Below, one piece after another: positions 9,012-17,275 of a DNA stretch of 64,000 nt (its first letter is position 1; the number at the start of each line of letters is the position of its first letter). The position numbers and the translations under genes are program-made. The notes under the pieces were generated by a model. It was not told where the DNA came from, made no database searches, and was given only the letters and a program-made list of their open reading frames with translations. The stretch comes from Arsukibacterium sp. UBA3155 (GTDB lineage: Bacteria > Pseudomonadota > Gammaproteobacteria > Enterobacterales > Alteromonadaceae). The stretch lies in contig DEYP01000008.1 of assembly GCA_002364615.1 (NCBI GenBank), forward strand, positions 638 to 64,637, read 5' to 3'.

Positions 9012-9707
9012 TCATAATATGACCCCCTGCAGTTCTAATCGTTGTACAAGATCACGCCATCTGGATAACCGCGCGGTCGCACTTTGTCTGGATTTCTGAT
9101 TACCACTACCAGCCCACAACCCGGTAGAATTAAAACTAAATACCGGGGTCAGGTCAGTTCTGGCAGAGGCTGGCAAAATGGTCTGAATCAAACTGTCTAA
9201 AATAAGCGGTTCAGCATCAGTATCAGGATAATAGGCAAGCACCATATGTGCCTGGCTTAAGCCGCTGTTAGCCGGGCCAACCTGAGCACGCACATACACC
9301 AGCCGTAGCTGGGCATCGGGTATGCCCAGCGCCCGCAAACTGATATAGCTGGCAATAGCCCAGTCTTCGCAATCCCCTTTTTGGCGGGCAAACAGTTCGG
9401 CCGGGCTGGCCCAGTAGTCTTCCACACCATACAGCATAATGTCCGGCATATAGGTTAGCGACTGATGCAAAAAGGTATTTACGGCGCTAAGCTGCTCAGA
9501 CACGCCAAGCGTTGAGGCGGAAAGCAGCAGTGCCTGCCATTCAGAAGACACCGGAACAGGGGCAGCAGTATGCTGTCCGATATAGCGCTCGAACCGCTTA
9601 AAATCTACCAGAAACGCCTTTTCGACAGCATAAATGTGCTGCATAACTGCAAGCAATACGATGCACCAAAAAGGCCATGCGAATTTTTTTAGTGCCCTTA
9701 ATGGCAT
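9012..9707 (-). CDS. lapG: LapG-like periplasmic cysteine protease (transglutaminase-like, DUF920)
   Basis: Calcium-dependent periplasmic protease that cuts the adhesin after the retention module, releasing it when c-di-GMP falls. 231 aa with an N-terminal export/anchor segment (~8-25). The Cys-His-Asp triad is recognisable: Cys in KGDCEDWAIASY, His in QAHMVLAYYP, Asp in PLILDSL. The conserved RYGVEDYW-like segment is represented by LYGVEDYWASP. It is the first gene of the lapG-lapD pair. The TAAG site of the adhesin fragment at the left edge is its predicted substrate. Confidence 0.92.
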   Translation of the reverse strand: MPLRALKKFAWPFWCIVLLAVMQHIYAVEKAFLVDFKRFERYIGQHTAAPVPVSSEWQALLLSASTLGVSEQLSAVNTFLHQSLTYMPDIMLYGVEDYWASPAELFARQKGDCEDWAIASYISLRALGIPDAQLRLVYVRAQVGPANSGLSQAHMVLAYYPDTDAEPLILDSLIQTILPASARTDLTPVFSFNSTGLWAGSGNQKSRQSATARLSRWRDLVQRLELQGVIL

Positions 9708-9875
9708 TTAGCAATCAGCCCAGTACCCGTTAGCAATGCTCAAGATAAGGGAAAACTCCTGCCAGCTCAACGAATATATCCGCTTAGTTAGTTACCTTAT
9801 CAGCCTGGTGGCTTAAGATAGACTATGCTAGAGCAACAAAATTTTGTTAACAGCAACCATCCTGGAGTATTTTTC

Positions 9876-11960
9876 ATGAAAACCAAACACCTGCTGTTTT
9901 GTCTGTTACCTGTCGTACTGCTTCTCAGCACCAGCGTCTACAGTCAGAACAGTACCAGTTTGAATGAGAGCAGCGATAGCGCTGCTGAGCGCAGCTTAAC
10001 CGTCGAACGATTATGGCAACTGCAACGCATAGGCACGCCGGAAGTCTCAAAAGATGGCAAAACCATCGTGGCACCGGTGGCCGGCTACGATGTAAAAACC
10101 GATAAAAGCCATACCCGGTTATGGTTGTTCAGTGCCGATGGCCAGCAGCAACGCGCCTTAACCGCAGAGGGCATGCGTGCCAGCGAGCCCACCTTTTCAC
10201 CCGATGGTACGACCCTGGCGTTTATCAGCCAGCGCGATAAAGACGACGCCGGCCAGATTTATTTGCTGCCCATGAATAAACCGGGTGAAGCCATACGTCT
10301 GACCGAGGTGCCCACCGGGGTGTCGGGCATTAAATGGGTGGGCAAGCATTTATACTTTATCAGCCGGGTGTGGCCGGATGAAAATTGGCAGGAAATGACA
10401 GCCCGGTTAAAAGAAGATAAAGAGCAAAAAGTATCCGCCAAACAATGGAATGCCTTGCCCTATTCGTATTTCGACCGTTATCTGGAGGAAAACCGTCAGG
10501 CACACCTGTACCGCATAGCCGCAAGCGGCGGTGATATTCAGCCCATAACTCTGCCACTGGGCCAGCAGTTACCGCGCTCAAACCAAAGCGCCGGCAGTTA
10601 TGATATTGACAGTAACGAGCAATACGTGGCCTTTAATGCCAATGGTTGGGATAACCAGGTAGACCCGAAAATTGATATTTTTCTAGCCCGGCTTGACGGC
10701 GCCAATGCACAGAGTAATACCGCCGAAAACCTGACCAAAGACAATCAGGCACCCGACAGCAACCCAACGTTCAGCCCGGATGGTAAAAGCCTGGCGTTCA
10801 GCCGGCAGCAACTGCAAGGCTTTTATGCCGATACCGCCCGTCTGGTGGTGTATGACCTGGCTAAAAAAACCAGCCGGGTGCTCACCAGTGACTGGGATCG
10901 CTCAGTCAGCAATTTTGCCTGGGCTAATGATGGCCGTGGCTTTTACGCCAGTATTGACGACGCCGCTACCCGCCGTCTGTACTATATTGATGCCCGCACA
11001 GGCAAGCCACGGGCCATTAGCGGCGAAACCAGTTTTGGTCAGCCGGTGCAGGCTGGCAATGACCTGATTGCCACCAACGACAGTTTTTTATATCCAGCGC
11101 GTTTAGTCAGCATCAACCCGCGCAATGGCAGTACCCGCCGGCTGGATAGCTGTAACGATGATATTTTAAGCAACGTTGAGCTGGGGACATACGAGTCGGT
11201 AACCTATCAGGGCGCTGAAGGCAAAGACATTCAAATGTGGATCCATTACCCACCGGGTTTTGATAAAAGCAAAAAGTACCCGCTGTTAATGCTTATTCAT
11301 GGCGGGCCACACAATGCCTTCAGCAACAGCTTCAGCTACCGCTGGAACTCACAAACCTTTGCTTCCTGGGGTTATGTTACGGCCTGGCCTAACTTTCACG
11401 GCTCCAGCAGTTTTGGTCAGGACTTTGCCGATGCCATTAACCCGGACTGGCGCACTAAACCGCTGGCCGATATTCAGGCGGCTACTAAATGGTTTGAAAA
11501 CCAAAGCTGGATAGATACTGATCGTATGGTCGCCGGTGGTGCCAGCTATGGTGGGTATTTAACTTCCATTTTGCTGGGTACCGAGCACCCGTATAAAGCG
11601 CTGCTTATTCATGCGGCGGTATATAATATGTACTCACAAATGGCCGCCGATTTTGCTGTGCACAGCACCCGCTTTGGTGGTTTCTGGGAAAACCCTGAGC
11701 TGTATAAACAAATCTCGCCGCATTACCATGCCAACAAATTTAATACCCCAACCCTGGTGATTCATGGCCAGCAGGATTTACGGGTACCGGTGGGGCAGGG
11801 CTTTGAGTTATTCCGTACCTTGCAAAGCCGTGGGGTAGAATCGCGGATGATTTACTTCCCGGATGAAAACCACTGGATCTTAAAACCGAATAATTCTATT
11901 TACTGGTATAACGAGGTAAAAGCCTGGCTAACTAAATTCGCTGAGCCGGGCGCGCAGTAA
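9876..11960 (+). CDS. Secreted S9-family prolyl oligopeptidase / acyl-aminoacyl peptidase
   Basis: 694 aa serine peptidase. ATG 9876 is chosen because GGAG lies upstream and it opens a signal peptide (MKTKHLLFCLLPVVLLLSTS...). An upstream in-frame ATG at 9825 lacks a ribosome site. The N-terminal ~400 residues carry WD40-like/TolB beta-propeller repeats (FSPDGTTLAFIS, FSPDGKSLAFSR). The C-terminal alpha/beta hydrolase has the nucleophile in GGASYGGYL, the Asp in GQQDLRVP and the His in DENHW, plus the oxyanion strand HGGPH. It is likely periplasmic and acts on short peptides. Monocistronic; a hairpin follows at 11973-12000. Confidence 0.92.
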   Translation: MKTKHLLFCLLPVVLLLSTSVYSQNSTSLNESSDSAAERSLTVERLWQLQRIGTPEVSKDGKTIVAPVAGYDVKTDKSHTRLWLFSADGQQQRALTAEGMRASEPTFSPDGTTLAFISQRDKDDAGQIYLLPMNKPGEAIRLTEVPTGVSGIKWVGKHLYFISRVWPDENWQEMTARLKEDKEQKVSAKQWNALPYSYFDRYLEENRQAHLYRIAASGGDIQPITLPLGQQLPRSNQSAGSYDIDSNEQYVAFNANGWDNQVDPKIDIFLARLDGANAQSNTAENLTKDNQAPDSNPTFSPDGKSLAFSRQQLQGFYADTARLVVYDLAKKTSRVLTSDWDRSVSNFAWANDGRGFYASIDDAATRRLYYIDARTGKPRAISGETSFGQPVQAGNDLIATNDSFLYPARLVSINPRNGSTRRLDSCNDDILSNVELGTYESVTYQGAEGKDIQMWIHYPPGFDKSKKYPLLMLIHGGPHNAFSNSFSYRWNSQTFASWGYVTAWPNFHGSSSFGQDFADAINPDWRTKPLADIQAATKWFENQSWIDTDRMVAGGASYGGYLTSILLGTEHPYKALLIHAAVYNMYSQMAADFAVHSTRFGGFWENPELYKQISPHYHANKFNTPTLVIHGQQDLRVPVGQGFELFRTLQSRGVESRMIYFPDENHWILKPNNSIYWYNEVKAWLTKFAEPGAQ

Positions 11961-11972
11961 GCTGGCGCAGGG

Positions 11973-12000
11973 GCAGCACATAACAATACTCATGTGCTGC
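11973..12000 (+). terminator. Hairpin after the S9 peptidase gene
   Basis: GCAGCACAT (11973-11981) pairs with ATGTGCTGC (11992-12000) around a 10-nt loop, 12 nt after the stop. There is no T-run after it, so intrinsic termination is uncertain. It separates two convergent genes. Confidence 0.4.
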
Positions 12001-12014
12001 TGCCGTTTCGGTTA

Positions 12015-12884
12015 TCAGCCGGCTGGGGAGTTTGATTGCTGTGGCCAGCTGATGCTATTAATATCGGCGATAAAAAAGGCAAAATAATCATCGGTACCAA
12101 AGTGATTGCCGGCTTCAACGTGGGCCGGTAGTCTGAACCCGCCAAATTCCCGAAAATTAGATAAATAGCCGCCGAAAGGCTGCAGAATATAGCGATGTTG
12201 CGGGTTGGCATTGCTCCAGCGCATAAAGCTCACGTGCAGCGGCTGACCATTGTCGGCAACGGTTAAATCGACAACTTGCTCCAGCCCCAGATGGGTAACC
12301 GTTAAGCGGGCACTATGCTCATTCAGATGGGACCACTTAACCCCTGGCCCGGGTAATACCGCCGCAGGGGTCCAGAATACCGCCTCTGCCACATAGCGAC
12401 CAAAAGCCGATCGGCGATGGTCGAGGCTGGCACCGGCGCGCGCCACAGGTAGCAACTCCTGCAACCAGAACCGGGTCCAGCTGGCACTGTCAGAACCCGA
12501 TATTCTCAGCAGCTGACGCCGTGCTTGCATTTGCCAGACAAAGCCGCCAGGAAAGGCCAGGGTTTGCATTGCCTTCATGTTCAGATAGTCAGGCCGTTTG
12601 CTATTGCCCAGACTAAACTGGCCGGTCATGGCAATATTGGCCACCGTATACAACGGGGTACCCGGTGCAATACTAAATTGGAAAAAGCGTTTGGCCGCCT
12701 CTGGTAAGTCTTGCAGCATTACAGGGTGAAAATGGCCAGGGTGGGGAGGATGCTGAGCAATAAGCTTTCGTATCAATTGTTTATCTGCCCGGTAATCAAG
12801 CAGTCGCAGGCAAAGCAACCCGGCAATAAATAAGATGATAACAACCGCCGTTGCTATCACTATAAGATCAGATATCGAAGCCAT
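12015..12884 (-). CDS. DUF6544-like membrane-anchored protein
   Basis: 289 aa with one N-terminal transmembrane helix (~5-28, LIVIATAVVIILFIAGLLCL) and a long soluble part. Conserved-looking blocks are LPEAAKRFFQFSIAPGTPLY, TGQF, AEAVFWTPAAVLPGPGVKW and FGGYLSNFREFGGFRLPAHV. This pattern matches my memory of the DUF6544 (formerly DUF6920) family, whose function is unknown. No catalytic motif is evident. It stands alone, convergent with the S9 peptidase. Confidence 0.7.
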   Translation of the reverse strand: MASISDLIVIATAVVIILFIAGLLCLRLLDYRADKQLIRKLIAQHPPHPGHFHPVMLQDLPEAAKRFFQFSIAPGTPLYTVANIAMTGQFSLGNSKRPDYLNMKAMQTLAFPGGFVWQMQARRQLLRISGSDSASWTRFWLQELLPVARAGASLDHRRSAFGRYVAEAVFWTPAAVLPGPGVKWSHLNEHSARLTVTHLGLEQVVDLTVADNGQPLHVSFMRWSNANPQHRYILQPFGGYLSNFREFGGFRLPAHVEAGNHFGTDDYFAFFIADINSISWPQQSNSPAG

Positions 12885-13007
12885 ATCAGCTAACCTTGAT
12901 GCCGCAGGTTCTGGCGGTGGGTTGCATATAAGTTGCCGTTATATATCAGGATGCTTAAGCATAGCAGTGGTTAACGGCATCAGCTTGATCCAGCGCAGTA
13001 AAGCGGC

Positions 13008-13427
13008 TTAATCAATCGCTAATTTCTGCTGGTTATTGGTAGTAAAGCCTTTGCTGGCCAGCCATTCGAAAGCCTGGTCAGGGTGCTCAAATTTCTGCAC
13101 CTTAAACCGACCTGCAATATCCTTTATCATTCGGTCCAGCTGGAATTCTTTCACGATACTGGGCCAGTAAACATGGGCGGAATAGCCCAAGCCACGCTCA
13201 ATCTTCCAGCTAACCAGGTCTTTTATAATGGGTTCAATGCCAGGCACCCCTAACTGCCAGCTATCAAGCAGAATAATACTCGCCCAGTCTTCGCCCAGTA
13301 ACGGTTTGGCAGCCGCTTTCAGCTCCCGGGCAAAATCTTCCGCGTTCTGTTGGCTCCAGCTGCCCTGCACCTTGGCAATTAATACTTTGTTATCCAGCCA
13401 GATTTTAAATTTAGGGTGATATTTCAT
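13008..13427 (-). CDS. Hypothetical protein, STAS/SpoIIAA-like fold suspected
   Basis: 139 aa cytosolic protein with no signal peptide or membrane helix. The pattern of alternating strands and helices (KFKIWLDNKVLIAKVQGSWS at the start, then helix, WASIILLDSW strand, helix) resembles small SpoIIAA/STAS-like proteins. No defining residue can be pointed to, so the fold call is inference. It stands apart from its neighbours by 123 and 64 nt, with no obvious operon partner. Confidence 0.6.
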   Translation of the reverse strand: MKYHPKFKIWLDNKVLIAKVQGSWSQQNAEDFARELKAAAKPLLGEDWASIILLDSWQLGVPGIEPIIKDLVSWKIERGLGYSAHVYWPSIVKEFQLDRMIKDIAGRFKVQKFEHPDQAFEWLASKGFTTNNQQKLAID

Positions 13428-13491
13428 TGCAAACGCACTCTCTGCTAAAGACAGTATCTTTTAAAGATAGTTATAGCGTAGCAGGCATTGC

Positions 13492-14301
13492 TTAGTCACG
13501 TATGGCTTTTGCTGGCTTTACCCGCGTGTCATACAAATACTGCAACGCTTCGGTTATGGTCATCTCGTCATTTTCAGAAAGGTAACGCTCTACCTGCTTG
13601 TGCACAAAAATAATCGCCTGTTTATGTTGCTTGGCAAAAGCTGCGCATTGCTGTTTCAGCTGCTGGTTAAATTCTTTATCGGCGGCTGCTTTATGCACGG
13701 CCTGAATGGCCAGCTCAAAGTTGTTATCGTGCTCGGCAAAAGCTTCTTTTAACGCGTTTTTTGGTATGCGGTATGCTTTGCTGGCAAAATCGAGCGCTTC
13801 GCGAAAGGTATCAAACTGCTCACCAAACACCTCAAATACCGGCGCCTCGCTGAAGTGCACCTGGTGCTGCTGGCCAGCGGCTTCATAAGCAAAACCGGGG
13901 TAAGCCAGCCGCTCAGTCGTTTCCGCGCCCAGTTTTAAGCCTGCTTCAATACTGTGGCGCAAGCTAAAATCCAGAGTGGCCAGCTCATCTTCAGTCCACA
14001 TTTCATAAATCGTCAGCGCTTTGGCATATTTTTTTGCCAGCTTCTTTCTGGCAAAATTGCGCCGCTCATCCAGAGTGCCGGCTTTACAGCTTTTCAGGTG
14101 CTCATGGCATTCATTACAGGCCGGTATTTTTAAAAACTCACTGGGCTCGCGAGTCGCCAGGTAAAACTCCAGATACTGCAACGGCGGCGCATAGTCATGC
14201 CCGGCAGCAATACAACCGCAGTAAAAGCAGGTGTTAAAGGTATCGCTGTAAATAGGGACGAGTGGGTGATATTGGGTATCTACAGCCATAGGAATGTCCA
14301 T
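13492..14301 (-). CDS. Hypothetical protein with N-terminal zinc-binding CxxC pair (HNH-like)
   Basis: 269 aa. The first ~80 residues contain two Cys pairs, CFYCG and CNECH, with the spacing of the zinc ribbon around HNH-type modules. A charged segment rich in Arg/Lys follows (RRNFARKKLAKKYAK). The rest is mostly helical with no recognised motif. No DNA-cleaving HNH residues can be confirmed, so nuclease activity is not claimed. No membrane helix or signal peptide. The start has no clear Shine-Dalgarno; ATG 14289 is an alternative. Confidence 0.6.
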   Translation of the reverse strand: MDIPMAVDTQYHPLVPIYSDTFNTCFYCGCIAAGHDYAPPLQYLEFYLATREPSEFLKIPACNECHEHLKSCKAGTLDERRNFARKKLAKKYAKALTIYEMWTEDELATLDFSLRHSIEAGLKLGAETTERLAYPGFAYEAAGQQHQVHFSEAPVFEVFGEQFDTFREALDFASKAYRIPKNALKEAFAEHDNNFELAIQAVHKAAADKEFNQQLKQQCAAFAKQHKQAIIFVHKQVERYLSENDEMTITEALQYLYDTRVKPAKAIRD

Positions 14302-14436
14302 GAGTAAGGATTATATGCAAGTTAGTGAATAGCGCTGTTATAGGTGTAATCAGTTTAGATAATAATCCGTGCAAGAATTCATGACTTAGATGATATACCA
14401 AGGATGCGTTAAATTGCCATAAACGGCGTTATTTGC

Positions 14437-14471
14437 TGCCGGGTATGACTGCTTGGCAGCCATACCCGGCA
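14437..14471. repeat. Near-perfect hairpin in intergenic DNA
   Basis: TGCCGGGTATG (14437-14447) pairs with CATACCCGGCA (14461-14471). The intervening 13 nt contain a nested CTGC/GCAG stem, so nearly the whole 35 nt can fold into one hairpin. There is no T-run on either side and it is more than 130 nt from the nearest gene end. It could be a small-RNA terminator, a REP-like element or a protein site. Confidence 0.55.
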
Positions 14472-14673
14472 TGAGATCAATGCGGACTGGGTATTGGTGC
14501 AGGTGGTGGCCGCTTTGTTTTACGCCTGAGCTTTGTTGAAAGATATTCCGGGGTTGTTGTAATTAGTATAAGCACAACTTACAACGTTACTTATATAAAC
14601 TTAATAAAAACAATGCATTAAAAATGGTCTGCTTTTTGCTTTATTTGAGCTTAGTAAGAGATAGCTGCAGAAA

Positions 14674-14701
14674 TTGATTAAGCTGAAGTGCTTGCTATGA
14701 C
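14674..14701 (+). promoter_or_regulatory. Candidate promoter of the entericidin-like gene
   Basis: TTGATT (14674-14679), a 16-nt spacer, then TATGAC (14696-14701) preceded by TG-C as an extended -10. Entericidin B of E. coli is stationary-phase controlled, and the CTATGAC core is compatible with sigma-S use. That is inference. Confidence 0.35.
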
Positions 14702-14740
14702 GCTGATAAACACACTCTGGTAATGAACAAGGAGAACACC

Positions 14741-14890
14741 ATGGAAAATAAAACACCCCGTTGGTTGACGTTGGTAATGGTTGCACTATTTAGTACCGCA
14801 CTGGCCTCTTGCGCGACGATTGAAGGCGCCGGCGAAGATATTGAGAGTGCGGGTGAGGCGATTCAGGACGAAGCTGAAGAAAATAATTAA
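14741..14890 (+). CDS. Entericidin A/B-like small lipoprotein
   Basis: 49-aa protein, too short for most gene finders. A strong ribosome site (AAGGAG, 7 nt before ATG) is followed by a lipoprotein signal peptide ending in LASC, with Cys24 as the lipidated residue. The mature part begins CATIEGAGEDIESAGEAI, which is the conserved entericidin core (C-x-T-x-x-G-x-G-x-D-I). A perfect 16-bp inverted repeat follows 13 nt after the stop. Entericidins are small cell-envelope lipoproteins linked to bacteriolysis and stress. No second entericidin gene (antidote/toxin partner) lies beside it. Confidence 0.88.
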   Translation: MENKTPRWLTLVMVALFSTALASCATIEGAGEDIESAGEAIQDEAEENN

Positions 14891-14903
14891 GATTATTACC
14901 CTG

Positions 14904-14939
14904 TTAAGCCGGTTTAGACGTTGGTCTAAACCGGCTTAA
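14904..14939 (+). terminator. Perfect 16-bp stem-loop after the entericidin-like gene
   Basis: TTAAGCCGGTTTAGAC (14904-14919) pairs perfectly with 14924-14939 around a GTTG loop. It lies between a plus gene and a convergent minus gene. The T-run is weak (TTAATACTG); the first T7 is 15 nt further on. Confidence 0.65.
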
Positions 14940-14960
14940 TACTGCTGAGATGTCATTTTT

Positions 14961-15485
14961 TTACTTTGTGTCACGCGCCACTAATTCTGCTAGATCTTCT
15001 GCCAGCGACTTGCTGGGCTTTTCTATTATTCTTCCTAATTCCCGGCCGTTATCCAGCACAATAATAGTAGAGGTGTAACGTAAGTCGTATTGGCTGTGCA
15101 ACTGTTGCGGGTGCTGTTTTTGCTGGTTTACCGCCTCTAATTGCAAACTACTGAGCTCGACCTCTGATTGTTGCAGTAATTTAAGCAGGCGCGGTATTTC
15201 GCGTTCGCTGTCGTGACACCAACTACCGAATAATACCACTACTTGTAAGCCTTCAAGGCTTTGCATCTGAGCCAGTTCGCCAGCCGAAGGCTGATAAGCG
15301 GCATATTCGCTGGCGAATACCGGATAGCGCGCCAGTAACAGCTCGCTGTGGATACTGCCATAGGCGTCGCTGGCTCGCGCCGTGCTGGGTAGTGTTGCAG
15401 GGCTTGACGCCCGACCCGGCACTGCAGCCTGAGTATTAAGTGGGGCAAGGGCCAGCAGAGCAGTAAAAATAATGGCATAGTTCAT
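14961..15485 (-). CDS. Exported thioredoxin-fold protein with CxxS site
   Basis: 174 aa. I chose ATG 15485, which opens a signal peptide (MNYAIIFTALLALAPLNTQA). The in-frame TTG 15512 would put nine residues before it. A thioredoxin-like domain spans ~85-170: the strand VVVLFGSW leads to the site WCHDSER, then LQLEAVN and a YTSTIIVLDNGRELGRI edge containing the usual hydrophobic strand after the cis-Pro position. The second Cys of the CxxC is Ser, so it is a monothiol variant, perhaps an isomerase or a peroxide/metal handler rather than a dithiol reductase. Convergent with the entericidin-like gene. Confidence 0.78.
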   Translation of the reverse strand: MNYAIIFTALLALAPLNTQAAVPGRASSPATLPSTARASDAYGSIHSELLLARYPVFASEYAAYQPSAGELAQMQSLEGLQVVVLFGSWCHDSEREIPRLLKLLQQSEVELSSLQLEAVNQQKQHPQQLHSQYDLRYTSTIIVLDNGRELGRIIEKPSKSLAEDLAELVARDTK

Positions 15486-15728
15486 TGAGGATGCGCTTAG
15501 AGCAGAGAACAATCAGCTGATTATAGTAGTTAACCGAAGCGACTTATACAATGATTGGTTTATAACACGCCGATGACCATACAACTGCCCAGGATCCGCT
15601 TTGCCAATTTAAATAGAAGGATTTTGTTTTTAAAAAAAACACGTAACATATGTTCCGATATTTAATCAGTACTGGTATGATGTGAGCGTTTAGTAACCGC
15701 TAATTAGCAGAATGTTTGAGGGATCAAG

Positions 15729-16379
15729 ATGTCATTAGTTTCTGTTCGTACCTTGTTAGGTGCAGCCACCTTGTTGGCCGCCAGTTTCAGCAGCCATGCC
15801 ACGTTAATTGTGAACGGCGATTTTGAAGAGAATTTTGTTGCGAGCAATAAGTGGAAAGTTTTTGCCAGCACTGCCGTAGCCGGTTGGCAGGGCAGCGATA
15901 TTGAAATATGGAACGCATATAACTCAGTAACCGCGCCCAGTGGTAACAATTTTATTGAATTAAATTCTAATGATAGTAGTAAAATAAATGGAAAATGGAC
16001 CATTTTTCAGACCTTTGCTACTGAAGTTGGCCGTGAATATAATCTGAGCTTTTTCTACCGCGCCCGCAGCAAAGATACCGAAGCGTTTTCAGTATCGGTA
16101 GCTGATGTAAGCTGGAATATGACTGACCATGTCGTTGCTGGCTGGAGTTATTTCTTCAATAGTTTCACTGCTACCGGCAGTACTTCTACGTTGAATTTAA
16201 CGTCTATCAGTGGCACAACGCTGGGTAACTTTATTGATAATATAACCGTTACTGCTGCACCTGGCCGCGACATCGCAGTAGATGTGCCGGCACCGGCCAC
16301 GCTGGCCGCTTTTGGTGTTGGTTTACTGGCGTTAGTGGGTGGCCGTCGGTTGCGCCGCACGAAATCTGACGCTAAGTAA
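15729..16379 (+). CDS. PEP-CTERM-like exported protein with DUF642-type carbohydrate-binding fold
   Basis: 216 aa. The N-terminal signal peptide ends near SSHA/TLIV. The mature domain begins LIVNGDFEENF and contains WQGSDIEIW and FYRARSKDTEAFSVSV, the pattern of DUF642/galactose-binding-like proteins that sense or bind sugars. The C-terminus has the sorting tripartite tag: VPAPATL, a hydrophobic stretch (AAFGVGLLALVGG) and a basic tail RRLRRTK. The motif is PAP instead of PEP. Export and anchoring through an exosortase is expected; none is encoded here. A strong terminator follows. Base composition is slightly more AT-rich than neighbours. Confidence 0.82.
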   Translation: MSLVSVRTLLGAATLLAASFSSHATLIVNGDFEENFVASNKWKVFASTAVAGWQGSDIEIWNAYNSVTAPSGNNFIELNSNDSSKINGKWTIFQTFATEVGREYNLSFFYRARSKDTEAFSVSVADVSWNMTDHVVAGWSYFFNSFTATGSTSTLNLTSISGTTLGNFIDNITVTAAPGRDIAVDVPAPATLAAFGVGLLALVGGRRLRRTKSDAK

Positions 16380-16400
16380 TTAGCAGCCAGGGTGAATAAA

Positions 16401-16431
16401 AACGCCAACCTTCGGGTTGGCGTTTTGCATT
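16401..16431 (+). terminator. Intrinsic terminator after PEP-CTERM-like gene
   Basis: AACGCCAACC, loop TTCG, GGTTGGCGTT (16401-16424), followed by TTGCATTTT. A perfect 10-bp stem with a stable UUCG tetraloop, 22 nt after the stop. Confidence 0.85.
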
Positions 16432-16483
16432 TTGGCATTGGCTATCGCAGCTTTTGAGATTGCAATAACTTGTCGTTATTCTG

Positions 16484-16921
16484 TCACGGACTTAATTCCG
16501 ACCACTTATGCAGCAGTGATTGCTGAATAGTGGCAGAGGTTAGGATCTGGCATAAATAGGCCAGAAAATCTTCGTCCGGGTCTTGCTCTGGTTCAATCGT
16601 CTGATAGTTGGGAATAGCGGCCCACCAGGCAGGGTACTCGACACTGAACTTCCCTTCAGCAGAGGTGACATCAAACTGGGTGGTGCGAGTTTCCGGGTTG
16701 TGCTGGTAACAGATATTCAGCTTGTCGGCGGCAAAATGCCATATTTTGCTATCGATTTGTAGTTTAAGCTTATTATCCTCGGCGTATAACGCAATATTAT
16801 GACCGGCGACATGGTGCAGAATACCGGTGGTCAGAGCGTCATCAATTTCGGCAGTAATATTACCGGTTAAAGGCTCAAAATTAACCTGGGTATTGTTATT
16901 GAACGGCATAGTCAGGATCAT
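16484..16921 (-). CDS. Hypothetical protein downstream of toxin-immunity pair
   Basis: 145 aa, acidic, no signal peptide or membrane segment. It is rich in beta-strand-like stretches (NIALYAEDNKLKLQID) and ends in a helical segment. I do not recognise a family. It is the third gene on the same strand after the toxin and its candidate immunity gene, with a 74-nt gap, so it may be a second immunity or accessory protein (inference from position only). ATG 16909 is an alternative start. Confidence 0.55.
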   Translation of the reverse strand: MILTMPFNNNTQVNFEPLTGNITAEIDDALTTGILHHVAGHNIALYAEDNKLKLQIDSKIWHFAADKLNICYQHNPETRTTQFDVTSAEGKFSVEYPAWWAAIPNYQTIEPEQDPDEDFLAYLCQILTSATIQQSLLHKWSELSP

Positions 16922-16995
16922 TTTTCTGTTCTTTATTGCTGCAGTTATGAAAAGCTTAGCTTAGTAAGCAACGGTAGCAATACTTTTTGGCCCGC

Positions 16996-17274
16996 TCATT
17001 TTTTAATCATAAGTTTGGTGACATTGTCGATCAAATCCTGCAGCACCATCTCGTCCGGACTGGCCAGTTCTCTTGAGGCCAGCACGGCATAGGTAAATTT
17101 GCTTCCCGACGATAGCTCAGTTGCTGGATTTCGGCCAGCCGCAGCGTTATCACGAATAAAAACCATCTGGTTTCTAATTGATGTCAGGACATGGGCAGAG
17201 GTGTGCCTGGGAGCGTTATTGTCGATGCAGGCAATAACATCATTTGCTGCTACCAGAAGTGCTTGGTAATCCAT
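16996..17274 (-). CDS. Candidate immunity protein for the adjacent toxin
   Basis: 92-aa helical protein (MDYQALLVAANDVIACID...) without signal peptide. ATG 17274 is one nucleotide after the toxin stop (TAAaATG), so translation is coupled; a TTG start at 17286 inside the toxin gene is the alternative. Small size and tight coupling directly downstream of a toxin C-terminus are the usual arrangement for polymorphic-toxin immunity genes. No family is recognised from sequence. Confidence 0.6.
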   Translation of the reverse strand: MDYQALLVAANDVIACIDNNAPRHTSAHVLTSIRNQMVFIRDNAAAGRNPATELSSGSKFTYAVLASRELASPDEMVLQDLIDNVTKLMIKK

Positions 17275-17275
17275 T

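Larger units (their letters stand above)
14302..14740. other. 439-bp non-coding region with a long hairpin
   Basis: AT-rich spacer between a minus-strand gene and a plus-strand small lipoprotein gene, so it holds two divergent promoters. No coding potential was recognised. It contains one strong inverted repeat at 14437-14471 and a candidate promoter at 14674-14701; otherwise I see nothing specific. Confidence 0.6.
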
